DNA of 64,000 nt from Deltaproteobacteria bacterium (GCA_020633895.1 JACKCT010000002.1:186001-250000); one strand, 5' to 3'. Positions 51,886 through 60,733 are shown, counted from the stretch's first letter. A program made the numbers and translations. Notes: generated from the sequence alone by a model not told the origin.

Positions 51886-51923
51886 AGCGGGTTGCCTCAT
51901 ATCGGCGACCCGCTTTTCTTTTT
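51886..51923 (+). terminator. Probable serC terminator
   Basis: Stem AGCGGGTtGCC/GGCgACCCGCT (51886-51896 / 51904-51914), then TTTTCTTTTT. The left arm is the 3' half of the R1 unit. Confidence 0.75.
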
Positions 51924-52029
51924 GGTGTCCTGCGGATGAGCATGTGGTCTGCATCGTTTGCTGATTCGCGACGCTCGACAACCCCGTGCTGACGCTTGGG
52001 GCTCTGTTCCCCAGGCCCCGACCACGGCG

Positions 52030-52728
52030 CTAATCGAACAGCGTCTGCGCCGCCGCGACCGGGTCCGGCGCTTCGGTGATGGGGCGGCCGACGACGATGT
52101 AGGACGACCCGGCTTCGATGGCCTCCGCCGGCGTCATGACGCGCTTCTGGTCGTTGTTCGACGCCCAACTCGGGCGGATCCCCGGCGTGACGCGGATGAA
52201 GCGCGGGCCGCACATCTCCTTGATCGCTCCCGCTTCCCGAGCCGAGCAGACGACGCCGTCCAGGCCGTTGACCTGGGACAGGCGAGCCAGGTTGAGCGCC
52301 GCGTCGTGGGGCGTGTCGGTCAGGCCGACGGACTCCAGCGCCATCGTGTCCATGCTCGTCAGGATCGTTACCGCGATCAGGAAGGGCTTGCGTCGCATGC
52401 CGAGCTTCTGGGCTTCGTCGCGCACGGCCTCGGCCGCGTCGCGCAGCATCGGCGCCCCGCCCATCGCATGCACGTTCAACATCGACACGCCCAGCCGCAC
52501 CGCCGCCCGAGCGGCCATCGCGACCGTGTTGGGGATGTCGAGCATCTTCAGGTCCAGGAAGACGTTGTGCTTCATCTTGACCAGCTCGCGCACCAGATCG
52601 GGCCCGGCGGAGACGAACAACTCGAAGCCGACCTTCACGCCGCCCACATGGCCGTGGATCTTTTCCGCCATCGCCAACGCGGAATCCGCGTCGGGATAGT
52701 CCAGCGCCAAAATCACCCGATCCTTCAT
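52030..52728 (-). CDS. pyrF: Orotidine 5'-phosphate decarboxylase
   Basis: A 232-residue TIM-barrel enzyme giving UMP from OMP. The catalytic DLKMLDIPNT (Asp59, Lys61, Asp64, Ile65) is intact, with VTPGIRPSW and VGRPITEAPDP binding phosphate near the end. It starts at ATG 52728, overlapping the proS stop by 4 bp (ATGA). The long open frame further upstream runs inside proS and is spurious. Confidence 0.97.
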   Translation of the reverse strand: MKDRVILALDYPDADSALAMAEKIHGHVGGVKVGFELFVSAGPDLVRELVKMKHNVFLDLKMLDIPNTVAMAARAAVRLGVSMLNVHAMGGAPMLRDAAEAVRDEAQKLGMRRKPFLIAVTILTSMDTMALESVGLTDTPHDAALNLARLSQVNGLDGVVCSAREAGAIKEMCGPRFIRVTPGIRPSWASNNDQKRVMTPAEAIEAGSSYIVVGRPITEAPDPVAAAQTLFD

Positions 52729-54461
52729 GCCTCGACTCCCGTGCCCATGCCTTCGTCGATCAACTCGCGAACGCGCTCGATCAGTTTGTCCGTCGCCACT
52801 TTCTCGAAGTCTTTTCCGGGAATGCGTCGCTGTTTGAGCTCGACGATCCCTTCGGCCAGGCCCTTTTTGCCGACCGTCAAACGCAGCGGCACGCCCAGCA
52901 GGTCGGCGTCGTTGAACTTCACGCCCGCCCGTTCGTCCCGGTCGTCGTAGAGCACTTCCACACCCGCCGCGATGAGGTCGTCGTAGAGCTTGTCGGCGTA
53001 TTCGAGGACCTCGTCCTTCGCGTTCAAGGTCACGAGAAGGACCTGATACGGCGCGATGGGCATGGGCCAGATGATGCCGCCGTCGTCGTGATTCTGCTCG
53101 ATGGCGGCGGCGGCGGTGCGGCCGATGCCGATGCCGTAGCAACCCATGATGACCGGCAATTCCTCGCCCTGGTCGTTGAGGACGGTGCATCCCATGGCTT
53201 CGGAATACTTGGTGCCCAGTTTGAAGATGTGCCCCACCTCGATGCCCCGGTCGACGCGCAACACGCCCTCCGGATCGCCGGGAGAGGGGTCGCCCGCGCG
53301 AACCAAGCGCAGGTCCACGAACTCGTCGACCCGGTAGTCCCGATCGAGATTCGCGCCGGTGTAATGGGCGTCGGCGCTGTTGGCCCCGACCACGGCGTCA
53401 AAGACGTAACGCACCCGAAGGTCCGCGAGGATGCGCACATCCTTGAGCCCCACCGGCCCGGCGAAGCCCAGCGGCGCGTTGGTCACTTTCTCCGTGGTCT
53501 TGTCGTCGGCCAGGAAGAGCACGCCCGCGCCCAGGTGGTTTTTGAGCTTGATCTCATTGATCTCGTCGTCGCCTCGCACCAACGCCGCGACCACCTCGTT
53601 GTCGGCCTGATAGATGAGCGTCTTGATGGTCTGCTCGGCCGGGACATTCAGAAAATCGCTGACCTCCTGGATGCTCTTGCGGGCGGGGGTGTCGACCATG
53701 GTCAGCGGCGCGAGCGTCGCCGGGGGCTCGACCGGCTCGGGGGCCCGGGCGGCGGCTTTTTCCACGTTGGCGGCGTATCGGGATTTGTCGCACGAGGCAA
53801 TGGCGTCTTCGCCCGTATCGGCCAGAACCATGAACTCGGAGGAAAAGCTGCCGCCGATGTTGCCCGAGTCCGCTTCCACGGCGCGGAATTTCAGGCCGCA
53901 GCGTTGGAAGATGCGGTGATAGGCCTGGCGCATCGCCTCGTAGCTGGCTTCCGCGCCCGGCTCGTCGGCGTCGAAGCTGTAGGCGTCCTTCATGATGAAC
54001 TCGCGCCCGCGCATCAGGCCGAAGCGGGGGCGGATTTCGTCGCGAAATTTCGTGTGGATCTGATAGAGGTTGAGCGGCAACTGGCGGTAGCTCGACACAT
54101 CCCGACGCACGATGTTCGTGATGACCTCTTCGGCCGTGGGACCGAAGCAGAACTCCCGGCCGTGGCGATCGGTGATGCGCAGAAGCTCGGGGCCGTATTG
54201 ATGCCAGCGGCCCGACTCCTGCCACAACTCCGCCGGCTGGACGATGGGCATGAGCACCTCTTGGGCCCCGGCCCGATTCATTTCCTCGCGCACGATGGTC
54301 TCAACCTTGCGCAGCACGCGCAGGCCCATGGGCAGGACGTCGTAGATTCCCGCCGCCACCTTGCGGATCATCCCGGCCCGCAGCATGAACTGGTGGCTGA
54401 TGACCTCCGCCTCGGAAGGCGTTTCCCGCAGGGTGGGCAATAGCATTTTCGAATAACGCAT
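52725..54461 (-). CDS. proS: Prolyl-tRNA synthetase, bacterial type
   Basis: A 578-residue class II synthetase with an editing (INS/YbaK-like) domain at about 240-390 inserted between motifs 2 and 3, the bacterial ProRS layout. Motif 2 is KFRDEIRPRFGLMRGREFIMK; CYGIGIGRTAAAAIEQ is motif 3. The C-terminal anticodon-binding domain includes VLLVTLNAKDE. It charges tRNA-Pro and clears Ala-tRNA-Pro. ATG 54461 is preceded by GGAG. It is translationally coupled to pyrF. Confidence 0.98.
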   Translation of the reverse strand: MRYSKMLLPTLRETPSEAEVISHQFMLRAGMIRKVAAGIYDVLPMGLRVLRKVETIVREEMNRAGAQEVLMPIVQPAELWQESGRWHQYGPELLRITDRHGREFCFGPTAEEVITNIVRRDVSSYRQLPLNLYQIHTKFRDEIRPRFGLMRGREFIMKDAYSFDADEPGAEASYEAMRQAYHRIFQRCGLKFRAVEADSGNIGGSFSSEFMVLADTGEDAIASCDKSRYAANVEKAAARAPEPVEPPATLAPLTMVDTPARKSIQEVSDFLNVPAEQTIKTLIYQADNEVVAALVRGDDEINEIKLKNHLGAGVLFLADDKTTEKVTNAPLGFAGPVGLKDVRILADLRVRYVFDAVVGANSADAHYTGANLDRDYRVDEFVDLRLVRAGDPSPGDPEGVLRVDRGIEVGHIFKLGTKYSEAMGCTVLNDQGEELPVIMGCYGIGIGRTAAAAIEQNHDDGGIIWPMPIAPYQVLLVTLNAKDEVLEYADKLYDDLIAAGVEVLYDDRDERAGVKFNDADLLGVPLRLTVGKKGLAEGIVELKQRRIPGKDFEKVATDKLIERVRELIDEGMGTGVEA

Positions 54462-54651
54462 GAAGGCTCCGCGCCGATTGTCACCGGTGGAAAAGAGGTG
54501 CCCTTATAGACCCATCGCGCAAGGTCGATCAAGAGCCGAAGGCCCGTCCGGCGCGTTTGTCGGGCGCCTGTGAGCATGGGCGCATGGACAGCTTCGGCCC
54601 GGCGGATAAAATGACCCCACACCGACACGCACCCGGACAAGGACGCACTTT

Positions 54652-55464
54652 GTGAACTACATCCCCGACGCGGACGAAATCAACTGCCATATCACGCATC
54701 TGGGCACGGCGACGATGCTCATCGAGGTGGGGCGGTTTCGCCTGTTGACCGACCCGGTCTTCGACCCGGCCGGCGGGCTTTATCACTTCGGCTACGGCAC
54801 CAAATCCACCAAGCTCACCCCGCCGACGATCGATCCGGACAAGCTGGGGCGCATCGACGCGGTGCTCTTGTCCCACGATCAGCACATGGACAACCTGGAT
54901 CGCCGGGGCCGGGCGCTTTTGCCGGACGCGGTGCGCGTTATCACGACACGGGCGGGCTATCACCGCCTGCGCGGGAACTCGGTGGGACTGCGTCCGTTTG
55001 AGTCGACCACGATCATCGCCGAGGACGGCCTGCGTATGCGCATCGAGGCCATGCCCGCCCGCCACGGCCCGCCGGGCAGCACCCCGCTTACCGGCCCGGT
55101 GATCGGCTTCGGCCTGCAATGGGACGGGCAGAAGCACGGCGCGCTCTATATCAGCGGCGACACGGTCTGGCATCGGCGCCTGGAGGAAATCCCCCGGCGG
55201 ATGCAGATCAGCACGGCCGTCTTCCACCTGGGCGCGGCGCGGTTTCCTCAGTTCGGGCCGATTCGCTTCACCATGTCCGCCAAGGGCGGGGCGAAGCTGG
55301 CCAAGACGCTCGACTGCCGCACGGTGGTGCCGATCCACTGCGAGGGATGGACGCATTTCTCCCAGACCGACCGGGGCAAGATCCAGGCGGCTTTCGACAA
55401 GGCGGGCGTGGGCGAGCGCGTCTGCTGGCTTGACCTGGGCGAGCGCCGGGCTTTCGTGATCTGA
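54652..55464 (+). CDS. MBL-fold metal-dependent hydrolase
   Basis: A 270-residue protein of the UlaG-like metallo-beta-lactamase group. HITHLGTATMLIEVGRFRLL and TDPVFDP begin the fold. The metal motif reads SHDQHMDNLD at 74-83 instead of HxHxDH, a variant known from this branch; LYISGDTVW and VPIHCEGW supply the later Asp and His. The substrate is unknown. The start is GTG 54652 with AAGGA upstream. It is divergent from proS. Confidence 0.85.
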   Translation: MNYIPDADEINCHITHLGTATMLIEVGRFRLLTDPVFDPAGGLYHFGYGTKSTKLTPPTIDPDKLGRIDAVLLSHDQHMDNLDRRGRALLPDAVRVITTRAGYHRLRGNSVGLRPFESTTIIAEDGLRMRIEAMPARHGPPGSTPLTGPVIGFGLQWDGQKHGALYISGDTVWHRRLEEIPRRMQISTAVFHLGAARFPQFGPIRFTMSAKGGAKLAKTLDCRTVVPIHCEGWTHFSQTDRGKIQAAFDKAGVGERVCWLDLGERRAFVI

Positions 55465-55631
55465 CGCTTGCGCCGAACGAAAATATCGTTTGATATTAGG
55501 TGTTTGTGGAAGATGTGGCGCATGGGGCCGTCGGCCAACCGCCGGTCAGTTTTTCATTGATTTTGCCGCGCCGTGGGCGTAGGGTTGCGTCGGTAACGCC
55601 TTTGAGCGGTCCTTCAAACCCCGAGAATCCC

Positions 55632-56576
55632 ATGAGCGAACTGACCATCCCCGAATCGTGGAACGGCTTTCCGGCCTATCCGTATTCCAAGGAATTCATC
55701 GACCATATCCTCACCTCGCTGGAAGGTCGCACCGACGCCGAGCGCCGCGAGTGGCTGGCCATGGCGATGGCCCGCGTGGCGTTTCAGCGCTCGAATTTCC
55801 TGCCCAATATCAAGCGGTTCACCGAGCTTTCCGGCAAGCGCGTGCTGGAAATCGGCTGCGGCACCGGGCCGACGAGCGTGGTCATGGCGCAGGAAGGCGC
55901 GACGATCCAGGCGCGGGACATCGACCCGTTCATGGTCAAGGCGGCGCAGCTTCGCGTGCGGGACCATGGGGTCGGCGACCGGGTGACGGTGCGTCTGGTG
56001 GAGGACTCGGCGAAGCTGGACGCGCCGGACGCGTCGTACGATGTCGTCGTCGCCAACGGGGTCTTCGAGCATATTCAGCCGGAGATCCGAGCCGAAATCC
56101 TGCGCGAGATTTGGCGCGTTCTAGCGCCGGGCGGCTGCGTGTTCATCGGCGAGACGCCCAATCGCCTCTTCCCTTACGACGAGCACACGACGGGCCTGTG
56201 GGGACTGCACTACTTGCCGGCGCCGCTGGCGATTCGTTACGCCAAATGGCGCCATCGCATCGGGCCGAAGGACGACCTGCACGCGATGGGTGGGCTCGGA
56301 TGCACCTACTGGGAGTTGCTGCACGCGCTGCCGGACGGCCAGGTCGACGTGCTGAATATGCATCGGGAGAATTCGTGGGCGCGGCGCAAGGCCGCCGCGT
56401 GTTCCAAGTCGCCGGCGGGGCGGGCCAAGGCGCTGGTCTATCGCACGCTCGGATTCGTGGAGACGGCGTTCGTCAAGCCGGTGCTGCGCATGCCCATCGA
56501 CGGGCTGATGCCCTACCTGACGCTCGGCCTGATCAAGACGCTCCCGCTGCAGGATTTCGTCGACTTCATTCCCTAG
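55632..56576 (+). CDS. Class I SAM-dependent methyltransferase
   Basis: A 314-residue protein. SAM motif I is VLEIGCGTGP at 71-80, acidic residue Asp in QARDIDPFM about 20 residues on, and DVVVANGVFEHI plus LAPGGCVFIGETPN are motifs II and III of UbiE/Methyltransf_11-type enzymes. A C-terminal extension of about 110 residues with aromatic/hydrophobic helices is less usual. ATG 55632 (MSELTIPESW) has only a weak SD. The acceptor is unknown. Confidence 0.82.
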   Translation: MSELTIPESWNGFPAYPYSKEFIDHILTSLEGRTDAERREWLAMAMARVAFQRSNFLPNIKRFTELSGKRVLEIGCGTGPTSVVMAQEGATIQARDIDPFMVKAAQLRVRDHGVGDRVTVRLVEDSAKLDAPDASYDVVVANGVFEHIQPEIRAEILREIWRVLAPGGCVFIGETPNRLFPYDEHTTGLWGLHYLPAPLAIRYAKWRHRIGPKDDLHAMGGLGCTYWELLHALPDGQVDVLNMHRENSWARRKAAACSKSPAGRAKALVYRTLGFVETAFVKPVLRMPIDGLMPYLTLGLIKTLPLQDFVDFIP

Positions 56577-56616
56577 GCGGGACGGCCGGTTTTCGCGCTA
56601 TCGGATTTCGGGCCGG

Positions 56617-56727
56617 TCAGACGATCGATCCGATGCCGGAGCCGATCAACACCGCCGCCGCGCCGATCAACATCAAGACCGCCAGCCGGATAATCAACCG
56701 CGTCTTTTGAATATAAAGAGTCCTCAT
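56617..56727 (-). CDS. Small membrane protein (36 aa), unknown
   Basis: From ATG 56727 the frame reads MRTLYIQKTRLIIRLAVLML, continuing IGAAAVLIGSGIGSIV and stop. A basic N-terminus is followed by one 24-residue hydrophobic helix with small residues at the end, like small inner-membrane proteins. AAAGGGA lies 8 nt before the ATG, and a promoter with 17-bp spacing lies 80 bp upstream. It is convergent with the methyltransferase gene. No family is recognised. Confidence 0.6.
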   Translation of the reverse strand: MRTLYIQKTRLIIRLAVLMLIGAAAVLIGSGIGSIV

Positions 56728-56806
56728 GGCGTTTCCCTTTGTCCTGCGTATTTGCGACCGACATGTTTCGGGCGACAATTCAAATGCAAGGTGCGTACTG
56801 AGGCGG

Positions 56807-56835
56807 AATATAAGGCGGGCGCGGGGATTTGACCA
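56807..56835 (-). promoter_or_regulatory. Putative promoter of the 36-aa membrane ORF
   Basis: On the minus strand TGGTCA (56835-56830), a 17-bp spacer and TATATT (56812-56807). The remaining part of the 303-bp gap 56728-57030 has no gene; it holds this promoter and the hairpin at 56985. Confidence 0.45.
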
Positions 56836-56984
56836 CTATAAAATGGGGCGAAACGCGAATTTTGTCCGGTCACACGGCTGACACAGACGATGTCGATGGA
56901 ATTCAAGAAGTTAGATGAGTGACGCGGGGTTTCATGGCGAAACGAAGACGACCGGGCGGTCTGCATCCGGCGTGATTTGAATTA

Positions 56985-57015
56985 CGGAAGCGGTCCGGAT
57001 GCCGGACCGCTTCCG
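56985..57015. terminator. Strong hairpin downstream of the exported-protein gene
   Basis: A 13-bp perfect stem CGGAAGCGGTCCG/CGGACCGCTTCCG with a 5-nt loop. The minus-strand sequence that follows (TAATTCAAATC) has few T, so termination may be partial, but position 16 bp after the stop at 57031 supports the role. Confidence 0.65.
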
Positions 57016-57030
57016 CGACTTTCTTTGGCG

Positions 57031-57597
57031 TTATTTGTCCTTTTCGGCAACGAAGTCGATGGTGTCGCCCAGGCGGGGGGTGGGCCATTCGACTTTCTTG
57101 CCGCCGAAGAACATGGCGCCCTGGCCGCCGGGGCTGCCGGGCTCGACGAGGACGGTGGTGGTGGTCGGGCCGATCTGGAGGATGGCCATCATGCCGCCCC
57201 GCTCGGGAAGCTTAGGCGCGACTTCGTCCAGGTCCTGCTGGCCGGGGTGGCTGAGCATGGTGCCCGAGGTGCTCACGCCGTCCTTGTCGGGCTTGCCTTT
57301 GAGGGTGTAGCGGGCGATGGAAGTCTTGGAATCCACGCCGTTTTCCTTGCCCTTGTCCACCACGACGGCCCAGGTGTTCGTCGCCACCGGCACCGCCGCC
57401 ACGACCTTGCCCGACACCTGCAAGTCATACGGCGTCACGAACTTGTCCGCATACTCGGGGCTCTGCTTGTCGTCGGCGATGGCGGTGTCTTGGGCGTACG
57501 ATATCGTCGCCGCGCCGAAGACGACAGACGCCGACACGGCTCCGATTGTCAGAAGACGCATGATCAAATGAATCTTTTGATGAAGAATTCCTGGCAT
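57031..57597 (-). CDS. Exported protein of unknown function
   Basis: A 188-residue protein with a signal peptide (IMRLLTIGAVSASVVFGAAT, cut near SYA-QD). The mature part has beta-rich segments (VSGKVVAAVPVATNTWAVVV, SIARYTLKGKP, MMAILQIGPTTTTVLV) and Gly/Pro-rich turns; no cysteines or known motif. ATG 57597 has AAGGGG 9 nt upstream; an internal ATG at 57561 would give a shorter signal peptide. It is a single gene with its own hairpin downstream. Confidence 0.7.
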   Translation of the reverse strand: MPGILHQKIHLIMRLLTIGAVSASVVFGAATISYAQDTAIADDKQSPEYADKFVTPYDLQVSGKVVAAVPVATNTWAVVVDKGKENGVDSKTSIARYTLKGKPDKDGVSTSGTMLSHPGQQDLDEVAPKLPERGGMMAILQIGPTTTTVLVEPGSPGGQGAMFFGGKKVEWPTPRLGDTIDFVAEKDK

Positions 57598-57649
57598 ATG
57601 GTTGCCCCTTTTGCACAATGCATCCGCTTTTGAGCGGAATCAAATCTTA

Positions 57650-57679
57650 GAATGCGAAACCCGGCCCGACGGCCGGGTT
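57650..57679 (-). terminator. Probable ispG terminator
   Basis: On the minus strand AACCCGGCC/GGCCGGGTT (9 bp) with loop GTCG, then TCGCATTCT. It lies 29 bp after the ispG stop. Confidence 0.6.
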
Positions 57680-57707
57680 CCGAGACTTTTCAACCCTCGT
57701 GTGGGGC

Positions 57708-58808
57708 CTACCCCGCCTCCTGCATCCCTTCAGCGGTTTTGGCCTCTTCCCACTTGCGGTTGAATTCCTCGGTGATGACGGGCAGCAGGTCGTCGTAGTT
57801 CACCTTCTGCCAGAATTCGCCGTCGCGGTAGACGCGCACGTCGCCGCTGTGGTGGGCGACGATGCCGATGTCCGCCTGGCGCGATTCACCCGGCCCGTTG
57901 ACCGCGCAGCCCATGATCGCTAGGTGGAACGGGTGGTCGATGTGGGCCAGCGCCTGCTCGAAGTCGTGGCAAAGCTGCTCGATGGGGATCTCCAACCGCC
58001 CGCACGTGGGGCACGAAATGATCTCCACCCCCCGCCGACGCAATCCCAGGGATGCCAGAATCTGCCAGCCGACGCGCACTTCCTCGACCGGATTGCCGGT
58101 GAGGCTCACGCGCAACGTGTCGCCCAGGCCCTCGGACAGCAGCACCGCCAGCCCGGCCGTGCTCTTGATGGACCCGGACCAGACCGTCCCCGCCTCCGTC
58201 ACGCCCAGATGCAGCGGAATGTCCGTCTTTGACGCGAACAGCTTGTTCGCCGCGACGTTGCGCTGGACGTCCGTGGCCTTCAAGGAAACCTTGATGTCCG
58301 GGAAATCCAGGTCTTCGAGAATCGAGACGTGATACAGCGCCGACTCGACCATGGCCTCGACGCTGCCTTCGCCGTATTTGCTTGCGAATTGCTTTTCCAC
58401 CGAACCGGAGTTGACGCCGATGCGGATGGGGATCTTGCGTTCCTTGGCTTCCTTGACGACTTCCTCGACCTTCCAGCGGGCGCCGATGTTGCCGGGGTTC
58501 AGACGCAGACCGTCCACGCCGGATTCCATGGCCTTGAGGGCGAGCTTGTAGTTGTAATGGATGTCGGCGATCAGGGGGATCGGCGACTGTTCCTTGATGG
58601 CCTTGAGGGCGACGGCGTCTTCCTCGCCGGGCACCGCCAAACGCACGATGTCCGCGCCGGCGGCCGCCACCTGACGAATCTGGGCGACGGTGGCCTCCAC
58701 GTTGTGCGTGTCGGTCTTGGTCATGGTCTGCACGGCGATGGGGGCTCCGCCGCCGATGGGCACGGACCCGACGTTAAAGCTGCGGGTCTCGCGTCGCTGG
58801 AAATTCAT
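57708..58808 (-). CDS. ispG: 4-Hydroxy-3-methylbut-2-en-1-yl diphosphate synthase
   Basis: A 366-residue iron-sulphur enzyme of the MEP isoprenoid pathway. The 4Fe-4S ligands are Cys266 and Cys269 (SCPTCGR), Cys301 (MGCAVNGPGE) and Glu308. The N-terminal TIM barrel starts PIGGGAPIAVQTMTKTDT. Two-domain length is normal for bacteria. It shows that the organism makes isoprenoids by the MEP route. Confidence 0.98.
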   Translation of the reverse strand: MNFQRRETRSFNVGSVPIGGGAPIAVQTMTKTDTHNVEATVAQIRQVAAAGADIVRLAVPGEEDAVALKAIKEQSPIPLIADIHYNYKLALKAMESGVDGLRLNPGNIGARWKVEEVVKEAKERKIPIRIGVNSGSVEKQFASKYGEGSVEAMVESALYHVSILEDLDFPDIKVSLKATDVQRNVAANKLFASKTDIPLHLGVTEAGTVWSGSIKSTAGLAVLLSEGLGDTLRVSLTGNPVEEVRVGWQILASLGLRRRGVEIISCPTCGRLEIPIEQLCHDFEQALAHIDHPFHLAIMGCAVNGPGESRQADIGIVAHHSGDVRVYRDGEFWQKVNYDDLLPVITEEFNRKWEEAKTAEGMQEAG

Positions 58809-58944
58809 GCATCGTCTCCAAATGTCCGGGCGATAAATTCGCGGCCCCTTCAGGACCGCAACCGGGCGTTCTCTAACACATTTTCGCCATGCCGGGCAAA
58901 AATAATATCGTGCCCGTCACGCATTTTCCATGCTTGTTCGGCGA

Positions 58945-59658
58945 TCATGCGGATTTCGCCGTCCGCGCCTTGCGTCGTTGGTAGATCCAGAAGCCGACGA
59001 GCATGGTGGCGGCCAAGCCGATGGAGATGAGAAACAGCTCGAAGGTGGTCGTGCCGCGCTTGGCGATGGCGCCGCCGGTGACGCCGAACAGCCACTGGAA
59101 GAACAAGGTGCGTGGCAGCGTTCCCGCGGCGGTTCCGGCGAAATAGGGCACGGGCCGGATGTCGGTGACGCCGCCGGCGTAGTTGAAGAAGCGGTAGGGG
59201 GTGCCGGGGAAGAGGCGCAGGAGCGCGATTTGCCACCAGGTGGCGCCCCGGATCTTCTCCCGCAGGGAGGAGAGGCGCGCGCCGGTCATGCGGTCGACCA
59301 TATCCTTGCCCAGCGCCCGGCCCAGGATCCAGCAAACGACCGTCGCCAGCATTTCGCCGAAAAAGATCAGCCAGCCGCTCATCCACCCGCCGAAAAGGAT
59401 CGCGCCGGTCACTTTGACGACATCTCGCGCCGGGACAGGGGCGATGCTGACCAGCGCATAGAGGGCGACATAGGCCGGATAGCGCAGGATGGGGTCGATG
59501 GCGCCGACGCGGGTCTTTAAATCCTCGAGGGGGATATTATATTGCCACGCCAGCCATCCCAGGCCCGCCATGAGCAAGGCCAACGCGGCCAATTTGGCGC
59601 CGGCCACGGCCAGGGAGGGCGGCGTCGCGGGCGCGTCGACGGCGGGGGAGGTGTTCAT
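58945..59658 (-). CDS. VTT-domain (TVP38/DedA-type) membrane protein
   Basis: About 237 residues and five or six hydrophobic segments. The VTT pattern is clear: ALVSIAPVPARDVVKVTGAI, LFGGWMSGWL, a re-entrant-type region (RLFPGTPYRFFNYAGG) and a final helix with a basic C-terminus. TVP38/TMEM64-like proteins may act in lipid scrambling or membrane homeostasis; no substrate can be assigned. ATG 59658 was preferred to a TTG at 59676. It lies 136 bp upstream of ispG on the same strand. Confidence 0.85.
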   Translation of the reverse strand: MNTSPAVDAPATPPSLAVAGAKLAALALLMAGLGWLAWQYNIPLEDLKTRVGAIDPILRYPAYVALYALVSIAPVPARDVVKVTGAILFGGWMSGWLIFFGEMLATVVCWILGRALGKDMVDRMTGARLSSLREKIRGATWWQIALLRLFPGTPYRFFNYAGGVTDIRPVPYFAGTAAGTLPRTLFFQWLFGVTGGAIAKRGTTTFELFLISIGLAATMLVGFWIYQRRKARTAKSA

Positions 59659-59863
59659 CGGCGCAAGCCATAGCAAATTAAATCGCCGGACGATAGGGGT
59701 CCGGCGGCCCTTGGCGGGGCGCTTTAAGAGGGTCTGCTTCGATTTTCTCTGTCATTTCCAATTGTTTCGCCTCTCCGTCGAGGGGAAGTGACCGGGATTC
59801 GGCGCGGTCGGAGGCCAATTCGGACGAAAATCGCCTCGGATAAGGAAAATGCTCCGTCGCCCC

Positions 59864-59891
59864 TTGACGCGCGCTTGCTCGCGCCTATAAT
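59864..59891 (+). promoter_or_regulatory. Sigma70 promoter of the tRNA-tuf operon
   Basis: TTGACG (59864-59869), a 16-bp spacer and TATAAT (59886-59891), the best promoter in the window. It lies 42 bp before tRNA-Thr. The preceding 200 bp (59659-59863) has no gene. Confidence 0.85.
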
Positions 59892-59933
59892 TCCAGCCCC
59901 TTGGGTGCCCTGGCGCCGAACCGCATTTGGAAT

Positions 59934-60006
59934 GCCGGCGTAGCTCAATTGGTAGAGCAACGCATTTGTAATGCGTCGGTTGCGGGTTCGAGTCCCATCG
60001 CCGGCT
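59934..60006 (+). tRNA. tRNA-Thr (TGT)
   Basis: A 73-nt cloverleaf: acceptor GCCGGCG/CGCCGGC, D-arm TAGCTCAATTGGTAGAGCA, anticodon stem-loop CGCATTTGTAATGCG (TGT) and T-loop GGGTTCGAGTCCC. CCA is not encoded. It is the first gene of the operon behind the consensus promoter. Confidence 0.97.
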
Positions 60007-60104
60007 TTGGCGCCTGTCACGGTTTGGCTCGACGACTGACGATCTTAAAGGGCGCGAGAGCATATTTTTTCCCAGGCCGCGCGACGCATGCGCGGCGACC
60101 GTAC

Positions 60105-60187
60105 GGTGGGATGCCCGAGTGGTTAAAGGGAGCAGACTGTAAATCTGCCGCCGGATGGCTACGGAGGTTCGAATCCTCCTCCCACCA
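60105..60187 (+). tRNA. tRNA-Tyr (GTA)
   Basis: An 83-nt class II tRNA: acceptor GGTGGGA/TCCCACC, anticodon arm CAGACTGTAAATCTG (GTA), a long variable arm (CCGCCGGATGGCTACGG) and T-loop GGTTCGAATCC. Discriminator A. CCA is not encoded. Confidence 0.97.
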
Positions 60188-60512
60188 TCGTTCTTTTTTG
60201 GAAGATGGATTCGTTTCAGTGGAAGTTCACGCCGCCTTTTCGGATCGACTCGACTAAGCGGCGATATCAGCGAGGGGCCGCAATGGCCCGGCGAACAAAG
60301 GATGAAACAGCCCGGATCACCTCTCAAAGTTGACGTTGGGAGGGCATCGGGGCGTTTACGCTTTTTCCCGGCAACGGGGCCGAGCTTGTGAAGGCGAGGC
60401 GGCCGCGCAGGCCTAAGGTCGCCCGGGAAGGTTCGAGGGGTCGCGGTCGGTTCGCCAAGGGCGGACGACGGATCCCGCCGGTCGAGGGCCCGGCGACCGA
60501 ATCTTAAGGAGC
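60188..60512 (+). other. Spacer between tRNA-Tyr and tRNA-Gly, no gene recognised
   Basis: 325 bp in the tRNA operon with no ORF of coding character and no further tRNA. Some GC-rich stems are possible (GGGCCCTCGAC-type), which may be processing sites. The last tRNA of this cluster in other bacteria, tRNA-Trp, is not here or before secE. Confidence 0.6.
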
Positions 60513-60585
60513 GCGGGAATAGCTCAATTGGTAGAGCATCAGCCTTCCAAGCTGGGGGTTGCGGGTTCGAGTCCCGTTTCCCGCT
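60513..60585 (+). tRNA. tRNA-Gly (TCC)
   Basis: A 73-nt cloverleaf: acceptor GCGGGAA/TTCCCGC, anticodon arm CAGCCTTCCAAGCTG (TCC) and T-loop GGGTTCGAGTCCC. CCA is not encoded. The order Thr-Tyr-Gly-tuf is that of the classical tufB operon. Confidence 0.97.
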
Positions 60586-60733
60586 AACGCGGCAGGACGA
60601 TTCGGTTCGGGGCGAGAAAGTTTTTCGGACAAGGTTCTTTTCGGACGAGGTTCGGGGCTAGGAATTTTTAGGGGTTAGGAATTAGGAACGCGCCGGGATG
60701 CGGCGCACGGTCTTGGAACTGGAGGACAATGGG

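Larger units (their letters stand above)
51768..52017. repeat. R1 repeat cluster between convergent genes
   Basis: Units include GAGCCGCGAGCCGTAGCGAG then CGGGTGACG (51778), a split unit at 51835-51894 (CAGAGCCGCGACC ... AGGGAGCGGGTTG), and a degenerate CAACCCCGTGCTGACGCTTG then GGGCTCTG near 51979. The cluster separates the convergent serC and pyrF genes. Confidence 0.75.

Noticed and set aside
52030-53190. A 386-codon frame joining pyrF to an upstream segment.
   Set aside because: The upstream part lies inside proS in another frame; pyrF starts at 52728 in an ATGA overlap.
60309-60326. GGATCACCTC in the tRNA spacer, equal to part of the 16S rRNA 3' end.
   Set aside because: Only about ten bases match and the preceding helix 45 sequence is absent; no rRNA gene fragment.
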